Below, piece by piece: positions 1 to 13,500 of a stretch of DNA of 64,000 nt (position 1 is the stretch's first letter; each line of letters opens with the position of its first letter). Where the stretch lies: the NCBI GenBank assembly GCA_963675035.1, contig OY776117.1:9736024-9800023 (forward strand), read 5' to 3'. Both the position numbers and the translations under genes were made by a program. Under the pieces are notes generated by a model, which was not told where the DNA came from, did no database searches, and saw nothing but the letters and a program-made list of their open reading frames with translations. Source of the DNA: Allygus modestus. Lineage: Eukaryota; Arthropoda; Insecta; Hemiptera; Cicadellidae.

Positions 1-1298
1 CGAATGTTAAAATCTGCCACCCAAATAGTCTGAAAATTACCTACTCAGAAAGGTATCTCTTGAGGACTATGCGGAAGTATTAGCTTATGGCAAAGTTTTT
101 AAATAATGGGCATTTTTTTAATTTGAAATTAATTTTTATTTAACACAAATACTTTTTAAGGCCTGTCATAATGAGAGGGGGTTATTCAGCTAGACAAACA
201 AGAGCTCCTTTAAAACTGGTCACAATCGTACTACTTTTCTTCAAAAACTAAACTTAAACGTATTTGTACCAAACCTTTCATGCAACCACAATAAGTTTTG
301 CCACACCCCCAATGTCACCACACTACATGAATGATCGTACTACAGCCAGATGATCCGCAATCTCAACTGCATGATCAGCCAACGGAAATTTGAGTTTGAA
401 TTTAGTGAAAAATAAAATGTAAACAAGCGAGAAATGCAACTGAGCCTTTGTAAATGTTAAATACGACAGCCAAGCAAGCGATTAGCTGCAGACAAAGCCA
501 ATGACAATGAAGGTGATTTTGATGATCAATGAGATCTTTGCATTGAAAAGTAAATTATCTTTCTGTAGATAGAGTTAGGTGTTCAATTTTTTAAACATTT
601 TCTGCAATTTATTTCTCTACATTATTTAGTTCATGATCTTCTTGTACTTTGTTCATATTAAAACAAGTCAACATAAAACTCTTAGAGATTAATCAAGATA
701 AATAGTAATAAAAGGAATTTACTATGCGGTTTGGCTTACTAACATTAAGTGTAAAATAACAACCATAAATAAGAGCTATTATTAGATATTCATAAGCAAT
801 ATTTGTTACAAATAAAAATCTAACAAGAGTTTGCCAAGCATACTAAAATTGCTAGAAGATTAATCTCTGATAAGCGAATAAAATATTCTAAAATGTTATT
901 TATATAGATGGTCATACCAAAGAACACCTAAGTATTAAAACAAATTTTCAAACTGAATTTTACTTAAATAATTTTTCATATTTAATTCATTAACTTACTA
1001 AATAATGAAATATGAAAAATAATTAATGAATAAGTAATTCATCGTCATATTAACATTGACTATGAAAAACAATTACTATTTTTACACAAAATCATTCAAA
1101 AATGTATATATATAGTACTTAAATTGAAAATTTCGAAACAACATCTGATACTTACACTACTCATTTACACAAACGAAATTCCTAATCTGAAACTACTTTT
1201 CAAAATTACCAAACAGTTCTACAGTACTTCAAAAGAGCATTGAGATGACAAGCGATGATTATGAACGACAACACCCGGGAACACAGAACAACATTTAC
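1..1298 (-). other. sif intron 7 (partial), no feature seen
   Basis: AT-rich sequence downstream of the exon 7 donor. I see no further exon with acceptable splice sites and no recognisable repeat. A short inverted stretch around 940-1040 (cataTTTAATTCATTAA against TTAATGAATAAG) may be a small hairpin. Confidence 0.5.
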
Positions 1299-1532
1299 CG
1301 GAGAAGCGGTTGCCTTTGTGACGCGACATGGTCTCGGGTTCGGACAACACATGTCGCGCGTTGTTGTTGGTCGCGCCGTGGCTGTGGTGGTTGTAGTGGA
1401 TGTTGCCGTGGTGGTTGTAGTAGTTGTATCTGCGACGGGTCATCTCGGGACTGGTCACGGGACTCTCCAGCGACGGCATCGGTTTCAGCATGCGTTTCAG
1501 AGTGTTGGAATCCACACTGATGCCTCCCCCAC
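1299..1532 (-). CDS. sif: sif exon 7 (conserved SLESPVTSPE block, His/Asn-rich tail)
   Basis: 234 bp encoding the rest of Gly385, residues 386-462 and one base of codon 463. The acceptor is ttccaacag/GT and the donor TCCG/gtaaat. The peptide opens GGGISVDSNTLKRMLKPMP, continues SLESPVTSPEMTRRRYNYYN, then a His/Asn-rich stretch and ends SRHKGNRFS. The LKRMLKPMPSLESPVTSPE block is strongly conserved-looking and rich in proline-directed SP/TP sites. The open frame extends beyond both splice sites, but the phases fix these boundaries. The next exon is not visible in 1-1298. Confidence 0.88.
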
Positions 1533-4500
1533 CTGTTGGAACAGATTTTATGAATATTCGTAACAATTTGTATTATCTTGTTTTATTTTATTTGTTTTTT
1601 GTTAGAAAAAGGTGGAAACGTGTTAATGCACACAGATGGCTAGCGTACAGTGTGGGACTCTTACCAGACATATTTTACCCAGTAAAAACCTCATCTGCTC
1701 TTTCAGACACATTCTGAGAACATAATCACAGCTCTACAGAGAAGAAAACCAGCTATGTTGGGGTCAAGATGTAGAACGCCTTGTGGGAAGAAATAAAGGA
1801 AAGCGACAAACGGTTTTTGAACTGCTCCTAAAAACCTGGCTACATGACCAACCCTTCTACACTTTAAATGAATTTTTTTACTGGACTTGAAAATAGTAAG
1901 TTTATCTTAGTTGTAACCTAAATTCCCAAGATGCTTTTTTGTGATACTCTACTTAGATTGATGTTAATGTAATAAAGATATTTAATTCATTGACCGATTG
2001 ACTGTTTATCACTGGCTTCAGACTACACCTATTTCTCTCAGTCTAGATCTGTCTTCTTTGTGCGAAGGATGCCCTGGACCATCCGTGACACACAGTCCCA
2101 GCTGCCCTCACCCTCCATAATTTTTACACAGACTACGTCCACCACCTACACATACCAAGATGTGTTGTGGCCTCCAGGTGTGGCCTTTCCCAATGTGGAC
2201 AACGGAAGAAAGTGTGCTCCACATCGTCGGGAATACATATTGTGCCAGCTGAACGCCTAGCGCAGAGATTCCCAAACAGTGTGCCGTGGCAGAGATAAAA
2301 TAAAGGTAATAGGTAAAATACTGAGTAATAGGTGTGCCACAGCTATTGCCTTTTTATTATAGTGTGCCACAGGCTAAACAAGTTTGGGAATTACTGTCCT
2401 AGAGTGTGTGAGACACATGTAGGAAAATAAACAAAATCGACTTCCTGACAAAGCAGGACCTTTTCCCTGGTCCCGTGAAATTTAGGATGAAATTATGGGG
2501 CCCTATTATTGTTTTTGTGTGTATATTTTCGCCGTATGTCTTCTGTGTATTGTTTTTTTTAAATTTGACAAAACCTCCAGGATTAAACTAAGGAGAGAGT
2601 AGCCAAATAAAAAAGAAATCATAATTTCATCTCACCAAAAAAATGTCTTCCAAAAGTAAAATCATCAAAACTTAATTAATTTGTTTGCATTAAAGTACCC
2701 AATAGTATTACAATAAATAAATGTTCATAAAAAAAGCAAAACCCTAAAAATAGTTGAAACACCAAATTTTATTCAATCTACAACAAAGTTATCAACAGTC
2801 TTCTAATGCCTTTCATTTTCTAGAAAGCAAAAATTTTCTTTCACCGCCTCTCAACCAAAGGGGAAAATATTCCTGACCTTCATCCAAAATCCATGTAAAC
2901 TCTAACCTCTTGAATGCAGGGTTCCACCATTGCTTACTCAAACTTTAAAATTCTGACTGCTGCAATATTTATCCACAAAACAACTGTAAGTCTCGTCTGA
3001 ACACCTGCCGTGGTCACTTGTGTACTAGTGTTGTCTCGTTCGTGCATTTGATCTGCTGTGTGTGAATTGTGTGTTTATTTTAGTTTTATTCTGTTTTAAC
3101 TGCTGTTACAGCTCTCTGTTTTAGCTTTTCTGTGATTTTTCAAGTTACCTAGTTTGTGTCACTAATATTGTTACGTTCTAGGGATCCTTTCTACCAAAAG
3201 GCCGTATCAGATTCCAGATCCCGAAACGTCGTGAATCTTTCGTTTTACTAATAAGTGGTGGAAAATGTCCACAATAATTTCTTAAATAACAAAAACAAAC
3301 ATGTAATATCCTAACAATGACCTGCTCGGATGTCGTCCTTTCCCATCTTGTTGTTGTTGTTGTTGGTGGTCCTGCCGCGGTTGTTGGAGGTGATGTTGTT
3401 GATGTTGTTGTTGTTGTTGGCCGCCCGCAGCTCTGCCTCTCTTACCATATCCGTCCCGTCGCCGTAGTCCGGCCCCCCACTCGCCTTGTGCTGGGTGTTC
3501 GCTTGAGCGTCCTTGGTCAGTCTCGGAGTGCAGGTTCCCGTGGTCATCTTGCCCCCGCCCACAGTCCCGCCTGCCTGCGTGCCTTCACTCTTGCTTGTCT
3601 CCTGGCCCTGGAACCAGACTCAAGTTTGAAAATCATATGGTAGTTACTTTATTAACTTAATATACAACTATAAGTTCATTTGCTCAATTCTGAGCGAGTC
3701 CATTTACTCCGATTTGAGCAAGTCCATTTGCTCGAATCCGAGCACATTTTTTTTGTTCAAATTACCCATCTCAAATACAGTATATATTATGATGTCATTC
3801 TATAAATTACTTTGAAACAGCTGCTCTTGCTTCTGTACTGTGTTTTGATATCATCAACAGCTGCTGTTGGTAATTTTCAATTTCACTGGTGGCTAATGTC
3901 AGTAGAGGTCGTTGAGTGCTTGAACATAACCAGGAAAAGCCGATTATGAGTGGCTCGGCTGATACCGGTTAGTAGTGTGCCGGTTAGTAGTGTGCCGGTT
4001 AGTAGTGTGTCGGTTAGTAGTGTGCCGGTTAGTAGTGTGCCGGTTAGTAGTGTGCCGGTTAGTAGTGTGCCGGTTAGTAGTGTGCCGGTTAGTAGTGGTG
4101 TGCCGGTTAGTAGTGTGCCGGTTAGTAGTGTGCCGGTTAGTAGTGGTGTGCCGGTTAGTAGTGGTGTGCCAGTTAGTAGTGTGCCAGTTAGTAGTGTGCT
4201 GGTTCTTAGAATGCCGGATAAAAGAGCGCCTACTGTAATGTGCAATTTATCATAGATTTATAGTGCAGGCTAAATGCATTGTTGGTGAGAATTTAAGCTG
4301 CAGATTTCTGGGTTAAAAATAAAATAACTTTTAGTCTCATCCCCAGGAAAAATATAGTAAATGTAAAAAAATTAACTTGATAAGTTAAAAAAATTAACAT
4401 TGGGCTTATGGAGTTTTAAATCAAAACCAAATAATTATAACAGCTGTTTATAATAATCAATCAGTGAATTGTAACTGTAATTCTCATATATTAATGTCAT

Positions 4501-7500
4501 TTCCTAAGAAAAATTACTAAAACCATTGAATGAAGATTACATATAGAGTGATCACTTTACAAATGAATCAAATGTGCTTGAATGTGATCAAAATACTATC
4601 TTAAGGGATATTGAGCTATAATAACAACTGGAGTGACCTTAAACATGCAGAAAATAGGAAAATGAGCTATGCAACTTTGGTTGTCAGTAGGCGGATGACG
4701 TGGTGAAAAATTACTCCAAAAGTCATCTAAACAAACAGACTAACATTCATCGTGCAAAGCTCGGTCCCCCAGGTACTTACTATGTCAGAAGCAGCTCTAG
4801 TTTTTATTAGTAGCTATTTTTATACAGACAAATATCATGTCATGTCATGTTGGCAGCCTCTTTTTGCCTTACTTTGCCCGTACACACAAACTATACATCT
4901 GAGCATGGAACGTATTCAGCAAAGCAAGCGGTAAGCCTTTACAGTACAAGTTTTAGGGATAAAATTTAGATTCCAGGACAGGGACTGGATGTCAGCTTGA
5001 CCACTGCCAATGATTCACTACCAACACAATGTAACATTCACTCACAGAGAGCGGTTCTAGCGTGTGGGCCATAGTCAATAGTCAATAGTCAAATATCTTT
5101 ATTCATTCAGAAGTACAGTGTACAACATTTGAACAGTGTCAATATATTACAAGTGATACAATACATTCAAGCCTTTCTAAACATAGATATATATCTTTTA
5201 CTCTTAGCATGGAAGAGTGAGGTGGAAAAATTCATCCAGTGTGTAAATGGCTGCATCTATCAAATACTCCTTCAGTTGTTTTTTAAATTTTGTGTGATTT
5301 TTTTCATTCAAAATATGTTGCGGTATCTTTTTCAAAAATTTGCCTCCCGCATACGATGGCCTTTTCTCATAAAATTGTAATCTATGGTGACTACAAACGG
5401 CCTCATTCTTTTTCCTTGTATCATATTGATGAATGGGATGAACAGAAACATTATTTGCCAATTTATTTCTTGCTACTAAAATTGAGTCAAAAATATATTG
5501 CCCATATACAGTAAGTATTTTTAACTGTTTAAAATATTCTCTAGCCGAATCATTATGTTTTAGTTTAAGGATTATTCTTATAGCTTTCTTCTGCAATTTT
5601 AATATCCTATCGAGATTTTCTTTTTTTGTTGCACCATATAGGCAAATTCCAAAAGAAATATGAGAATGAATATGTGCAAAATAAATATTCTTGAGGGTTA
5701 TTAAATTGCAATGAAAGGACATTTTTGAAAGAGCATAGATTCCAGAATTTATTTTGGTCAGTACTTTACTTACATGCTCATTCCAATTTAAGTGTTGATC
5801 TATTGTTAGTCCTAAAAAATTTGTACTTTCTTTCTGTAAAATGAAATTAGAGTCATACATTATCACTGGTTCATTACCACTTTTATTTTGTGCTGTTTTA
5901 AATGTAACAAAATTTGTTTTTTCATGGTTTAGTATTAAATTTTGATTTAATAAATAATTGCCTAAATTCCCAAGTTCTATGAAAGCTGTCAATTCCGTTT
6001 GTTCAAGAGTTGGGGATGATATCATTAAACTAGAATCATCAGCATAAAGGCACAGTTTACTGCTCGGTTTACATGTCAGTGTGTTATCTATGTCCTTCAA
6101 ATAGCATAAGAATAGCAAAGGCCCCAAAATAGACCCTTGCGGAACGCCAAATTTTATTGTTTCTATTTTTGATGCAGCTTTAATAATTTTATTGTTTGAT
6201 ACATAACTGATTTCAACAAATTGTGTTCTATTGGTCAGGTAAGAATCAAACCATTTTACTGAATTTTTGGAGACCCCTAGAGATGATAATTTTTGTAACA
6301 GTATAGGATATTTCACATTATCAAAAGCCATGGTTAAGTCCATGAATATTCCTGTTGTATTTTTACCTCTGCCATACTTTTTACACGATTACTCTTGTGT
6401 TTCATAAGTGCACTTATTTTACAAATGGAAATTTGTTAAGATATCAGTTATCTGCTCGTAAACCAGACAGTTTATGGGTACTAGTAGCAGTTTTAAAAAG
6501 TAACAACAAATTAAACTAGGTAAACAATATACTTTAGGAATTTGAAGAGAAAATCCTATCCTATACTCTAATATGAGTAAGGTTTGCTTGCTTGCTTGCT
6601 TGCGACACTGATCTCAAAAACGGCTCCTACGATTTCCTTCAAATGTTCGAAATAACTAATTTCTGGAATAAAAATAAGTTCTAAACAGGCCTCATCCCCA
6701 GGAAAATTCAAATAATGTAAAAAAGTAAAATGAAAAGTTTAAAAAATGAGCATTTGGCTTATGGAGTTTCAATCAAAACAAAAGAATCAAAGGGACACTG
6801 AGCTATAAATAACAACTGGAGTGACTTTAAAAATGTAGAAAAGAGGCAAATGAGTTATACAAATCTGATTATCAGTAGGGGGAAGTGGTTAAATATTACT
6901 CCGAGTGATCTAAACAAACTGACTGGCCTTCCCCCAAGAAAAGCTCGGCCCCCAGGTACTTTATACAACTATGAATCGTAAAACATCAAATTACATAACA
7001 ACAAACCTCTTCAGTCTGAGATTGCGCGGGGACCTGCGTGGTGGCGTGATTAGAATTATTGAGCTTGCCACCGGGAGTGCTGGTCTCGCGGTCTCGCGTC
7101 TGTCGGTTGCCAGTAGACAGCGGCTTGTTGTCACGGCCGCTCACGTTGTCGTACAGCGATGTACTGCTGGTGGCCGCCGTCACCTTGTCACCCAGGGTTG
7201 ACGCTCGCCCGTCCGCTGCGTCACTCACACGTGACGTAGCCCTGGGTAACGTCGACGATCCTGCAACAAGAGTGTCAATAGGTTTTAAATTTGTATGATT
7301 AAATAAGTGCACAGTTACCCAAATATCTTACTATGTGATGATGAAATAGGTCACAATAAATATAGAGTGTGCCTTAGCTAAATATCACAAGAGTTCAGTC
7401 CCACACTGCTCTGTGACAAAGGTATATTGGTTATTCCTTGGGTCAGTGTAAACACATTTTACGGTTTTTTGTTTTCTGTTTTTTATGGTGTGTAGTTTTC

Positions 7501-10500
7501 TGTTTGTCAGTATGAGTTTTTCACTTTTAAGTTAATGTTTTAAAAACTACGGAACCAAATTCAACCAAACCTAAATCAATTGTTTGTGGTGATAGTTCTA
7601 TAAACATAAAAGTTATCGTGAAATCATCTCTGACAATTTCTAAATGGTGGCCATTTTAGTTTTTCTACCTTAATGACTTGAAAACCAGCCATTTTTAAAA
7701 AATTTCTACAAGAATAGCTCATTTTAGAGGATTTCATGACAAATCTAAAGATATGGTTAAATTATTCAAATCTATTTATGAATAATCAAACTGTTGCAAT
7801 TCTTGTTACAGTAGACTCTCAGAAATCCGGACTATTGTGGCGGACGGCCGGTCCGGAACCTCGGGAGTCCGGGCTTGACTCCCGGTTGGGCCTGGATACC
7901 CAGTCTAGTCCGAGTCCTTAGAGGGAGTAGTGGATCTTCCTTGCATGTCTGCCTGGGACGGATGCCTGAGAGGAAGGCCCTTACCCGACGGTCTCTGGTC
8001 TGCTGGGCTAGGGGACGAACCATCCTGGGGCTCCCTGACCCCTGAGAGGTTGGAGGCTCTGTGCGATGGCAGTCCCTGTCTGGTGGACTTGGGGGTGCGT
8101 CGGGTTAGAGAGTGAATCGTCCTGGGGTCCTGTCACCCATAGAGCCCGGGAGCTAGGTAAGGTTCTATCTCCCTTTCTGGAGCGAGGCAGACTGACCCCA
8201 TCCTACCACCTCTCCCGTCTCTTAAAATCCTCTTTTTCCAGTGGCTGCATAAAATCCTAAAGGGAGACATGCCTGGCCGGCTGTGCTGGGGCCTCCTAAT
8301 CATCCCAAACAAACAAACAAACAAAATTTAGGTAACATGAGCCACTTGCACACTACCTCGGTATCTGGGATCCTGAGCGCGCAGTCTGGCGTACTGGTCG
8401 GCGGTCATGCACGTGCACTGCGGCTCTCTCGAGCGGCTCGGCGACGCAGGAGTGCTTAGCGGCTTACGTTTGGTCTTCACTTTGTTCTGTTTGTTCGGCG
8501 GTTCCAATTTGAGCGAATAGGAAGAGGACGCTTTACGCGAGAATTTGAAGGAAGGTGACTGAAACATAGGTTTTTGGAAATAAGCTAAACTGGTTTAAAA
8601 TAGAATAAAACAGTTTTTACTGATGTATAACATAATCATTGTGAGCTTAAAACCATATGGATTCAGAATTGCCAGATAAAGAAGTAGGTTATGTACGAAA
8701 AATAAATTAATTAATAATTCAAATTCCAAATGTTAGATTAAAAACAAAAGAAAATTCTTTAATATAACTTTCTGGTTGATTTTAAAAATAAAATTTATCC
8801 TGTAAATAATCATTTACTGAATCGTACAGTATATTACACCAAAAATCACTCTGCTGGCTTAAGCATTTTCGTGTCTTAATTAAATTTTAATTTCTTAGAG
8901 TGTTTATTAAACAACTTCATTCCCGTGTAAAGGGAGCTATGCGCATATTTTATACACATTTACCATTTCATAGGTGAGTAAAATGTGAGTGTAAATAAAT
9001 TTATGAATGAATGTTGTAAAACATTTTTGAACTACATCCTGTAAATAACAAAAATAAATGTATTATTACTATGCACTATATATTGTCTCATACAAATTAG
9101 TTTTCAGTGCATAAAACTGATGAAAAATAACTAAAACATCATTAATCTATTTACAAAAACTCAAATAAAAATACTTTATTCTAAATTTCTAAGGTTTGAT
9201 CCTTCAAACCGTGCACTGCTTTGCGCAACCAGTTGTCTCATGGCCCCTTCCCGGAGGCTTGCTTCCAGAGTTGGTCTCCCCAGGTGCCTTCTAACCCCTC
9301 ATGCAATGCTTAGGAGGGACTAAGCTCTTTCATACATGGGTGTCACATAGCCCTCCAAAGCCCTTATAAATTTACAAAACTAAAAAAAGGTGCAGTAAAA
9401 AAAATTATTGCTTTTTTTTAAATAAAAGACCAATGTCATCCCGTTGAAGTACAATAACCATTTCCTTACATTAATTTAAAAATCTATTATTATTTTATTT
9501 AATCTATATCGAACAAAGTTTTTGTCACTCGAATTTTACTCAGTTGAAAAATAATTGAAAGATTGATTAGTTTTATCCCCCCCTTGTTTGTAAAATTTAG
9601 AAAATCAGAGTTATTTGTAAATAAACTATTAATTTAAAATCTAAATTAAAACCTCAGATATACAATTTGTATTGAGTAAATGATCAAGTAAAGCAAAACG
9701 TGTAATTTGTGAGTAAAAACACATTCATTCTGGGACCTCTCGATATTAACAATTTAACAAAGAAAATGTTTTTTCTTTCAAAATATTAAATATATGTTTT
9801 TAAAGGGCTTTTCATACCTCTATGCAAAATTTTAATTAAGTATTTTTACAGGAAAGCTGTGCATCACCTATATTATGAAATACAATGTCACCAATAACTA
9901 CAATTACGTTTGAAAATAAAATAAAAGTAAATTTTATTTTTAAATAAATAAATATATTCATTATTTGTGTTATTTGCTTTCTTAGATATATATTTCAATT
10001 TATAATGAAATACTTACAATACAAGCTTATTCAGTAATAAATTAAGCAAAAAGCAGTAACATCTACTACGTACACAAATATTAAAACATTTGTTTGGGCT
10101 GGAGATAACAACCCAGCTACTAGGTTACATGATTATACCAACAGTGATTTCTAACTAATCACTAATCTACCGCACCCAAACAATAACTACACATAAGAAT
10201 ACATGTTAATTTTGTAGTAAATTAATTCATTGATACAAATATTATAAAATGCAAGGTTTTGATGGTGGAAAAAGCAGATCTCCAATTTATTGCATGAAAC
10301 GTGGGAAGTTCGATGATGAAATGGCAAATTATACTTTAAATCGAATCTATGGTTTACGAATCGGATTTATACTAGTGATGCAGCATATCGAGTAAGACTT
10401 AGTTATTAAACTGATTTATGTTGGCAACACTTCCAATTATCTTTTTAATATTTTTATTCTAAAAAAAATATATCAAATTCTACGTTATAAGATATATTGA

Positions 10501-13500
10501 AAATTGCCACTTTTTTACACTAGAAAAAATAAATTAAAATTGTGTAGTTCTGAAATTGAAATGTTAAGATATCAAATTAGAATTTAAACAGTAATTGCAA
10601 AACCAAACCAGTGAATTTTCAGAAACCAAGAGGAGCTTGCAAAAACGTTATTAAAAAAGGCTTAAATAATTAAAACCAGCTTTAAACTACTGATCACTAT
10701 AAATTAAAATTGTTTTCTAGCCAAGTAATTATTAGAATCCTTTCCTTATTAAATCTTTGAGTTAGGTAACAAAATAAAGCACAATGATATGTCTTAAAAT
10801 ATCAAGCCTATTTAAGCATTAATGTTATTAAATAATCAAAATTTAATTAAAGCGATTCTATTTATCACTGAAAAGAGATTGTACATAATAAAGTATCTGA
10901 ATATTCCTCCATGTAAATTGTTTAAGAATTATCAGTCTCTATGTCATTTGAAAAATATTCTGAGTTCTTTACTAGTTGTAAAACGATTGTCTCACTCTGA
11001 TCTTATAGTTAAGATTTTTATTTATCGAAAAATATAATTATTCTTTAATTTTGTCAACGTTTGTGATGTTTTTAATCTAGTTTCAGTATACCATTGCTTT
11101 TTTATGCATGATATGTTTATTTCATAGTAAAACAATGAGATCATGGAACAGAATGAAGTTAAAAAATGCTAGTGTGCTATTCAGTACATTCACAAAGGAC
11201 TACTGATTTTGAATAAAAATAATGCCGACTTGTCTCCTGAGGATAACTTTCTAAAGTAAAATCTTGAAAAATAAAAATAAAAGTATGTAGATGTTAACTC
11301 TAAAAATAAAAACAGTAACTTCCGAATACTGGAATTCAGAAGTATTCTTAGATGTTCTTACTGTTGAATTCAGAAGTAACTAGTTAAAAGTAAGTGGTTA
11401 TGGTCAAAGTGCAATTTTTAAATTTCAAACTTCAACTGATGAGTTATTTGTACGCATCCTAACACAGTTATCCATTAAGAGGGGGCTTCAGTCCCCTGCT
11501 TCCACCTGCTTCTCCCATAAGACCAATGTTAACTTTCAAAGTCCGCCACTCCTCAACCGATTATCCAATACGTTGATTTATGGTTAATTTATTACAAAGC
11601 CAACAAAATACCTAGAAATTTTAGCAAGCAACATTTTTATATCACAAATAATAATTATTCAATAAAATTCCAAAACACTTAATATTTGTTGTTTTTTTTG
11701 CGGGTTAACAACTTGTGATATAAAAATTCCGCCTTCCGGAATAACTAGATTTTATTTTTTCTCTAAAAATGAATCATAAATCAGCAGTTTAGATAAACCG
11801 TTAAGGAGAGACGAGCCTTTGAAAGTTAAAATGTTTTATATTTATAAAATATAAAACATTTGCGGTATGGGGGAAGCAGGCAAACTTTTCATGACTGGAG
11901 CCTCCTCTCAACACGTTGCCTGTGGAGTTCCCGGCCTTACGCAGAAATCTAGCTCTTTGAAAACACTGGACATGGGTAGCATGTGCTGAGTAGGGCTTGT
12001 GGATGGCTGTGTAGGGCAAGTTCTGCTACCTCTCGAGCTATTTGGTAACTACATTCCCAACCTCTAAAGCGAAATATGATTATTTTTCAAAGGTGCCATC
12101 GGTTGCGTTCAACCAAATTAAATGCAACCCTTCGGTCAAACCCAGTCAAGGGAATTCGATCTACTGCACAATCTCTTTTCAGAATCATATTTATGCTGCA
12201 TCAGTAGTAATGCTGATGCTCGGTCTCATGCCAAAGATAAAATGGGCTCCATACCAAAACTTGCAACAAGGGGGGAGGGTGCGACTTCCTCCGTGAGCTC
12301 AGCGCTTCCCCCTTGCTGAGTTCGGGCAGGTAGCCACTCCACCACGACTACAAACATACAAAACTTGTCTTTCCAACCGTTTATCCAGTTCAATCATGTT
12401 CATTGAAACGAACCCCGTAATATATAATATTTTGTAGAGCCTAAGCCTAAGTCACAGTCTAATATAACAGACAATCTTGGAACTCAGATAAGTTGTCACC
12501 CGGAGGTGAAGCACCTCACAAGCGCTTGTAGCGGTTGGCGGCGCGACAACAACCTGAGCCATGTCTACTTGCACAGTGACCAAAAATAGCGCAATCTAGT
12601 ATTCGTAGTCGAGAAACTCACCTATCCTAAATGGTGGCCCGGAATCAGACATGTCTGCGCCACCAACCACCAGGATCGCTAGTGTTTTTTACATTAGTTG
12701 TGCCACCAACCGTGTGGATCGCTAGTGAGTTCCGGGCGACACAATTACTCACGTGCGAGTTTCACGACTGTGTACCCTGTCTTAGTTGTATTAGACTGTG
12801 GTTCACTTAATTTACAAAACACCGTGAAAGTTTAAATAATCTCTCCCGTCAATGTGATAAGGTTTTACATGAAACGGAAACCATTCAAAAAAGTAATAAA
12901 AATCAACTACACCCTCCAAGGCCTAAGTTTATTTTGCAGGAGACTCCAACTGAAGAAGAATTATGTCTCTCATGAAGTAGACACTGTCACAGTTTGCAAT
13001 GTTTGTCTAAATTAAAAGCTACAATGTAGCGATAAAAAATACCGATTCAACCACATTGACGAAAAGAGATAATTTAAACTTGGATAATGCAAGGAAACAT
13101 CAATAACAAGAATATTTTAATTTATTCTTTAATTGTAAAAAAAGATAGAGTTATTGATAGAGTTACTTAAAATCTTTTTAGTTTTGTTAAGAATTGCGAT
13201 CAAAATAAGATCAATTGAACACATCTATTTATAAGCTTAGATTACTTTTGAAAACCAATTATCATTTATCAGTCCTCCTTTATTTATGCTTCTTTCTCTT
13301 AGCAGGAGTTTTTAGTTTGCAAGAAAAATTGTATTGTAGACCTCCAACCAATGAAATCCCAACTTACCAAAAGTCATGTAGTATTATTGTATTATTTTCT
13401 GAACTGGTTGTAGTCAACACAGTATGAATATGTTGGGAGTTCTAATAAGCATATGAATACTTTTGCCAACCAAAAAAGGCAAATAACATAAGCAAACTGA

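Larger units (their letters stand above)
7261..8356 (-). other. sif intron 4
   Basis: 1,096 bp. It holds the pogo-like end and the GC-rich tailed repeat. The remainder, 7261-7800, is AT-rich with nothing recognised. Confidence 0.7.

Noticed and set aside
3883..4255. 120-residue repeat protein (LLTGT) on minus and VPVSS protein on plus
   Set aside because: Both are readings of a 15-bp minisatellite whose length keeps frames open. No flanking coding signal is present.
12230..12350. tRNA-derived SINE head on the minus strand (GTGGTGGAGTGGCTAC)
   Set aside because: An A-box-like stretch is present, but no acceptable B box at the right distance and no simple tail.
12600..12790. Solo LTR with primer-binding site (AAATGGTGGCCCGGAA)
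   Set aside because: No paired TG...CA ends or target duplication found. Only a twice-repeated motif is evident.
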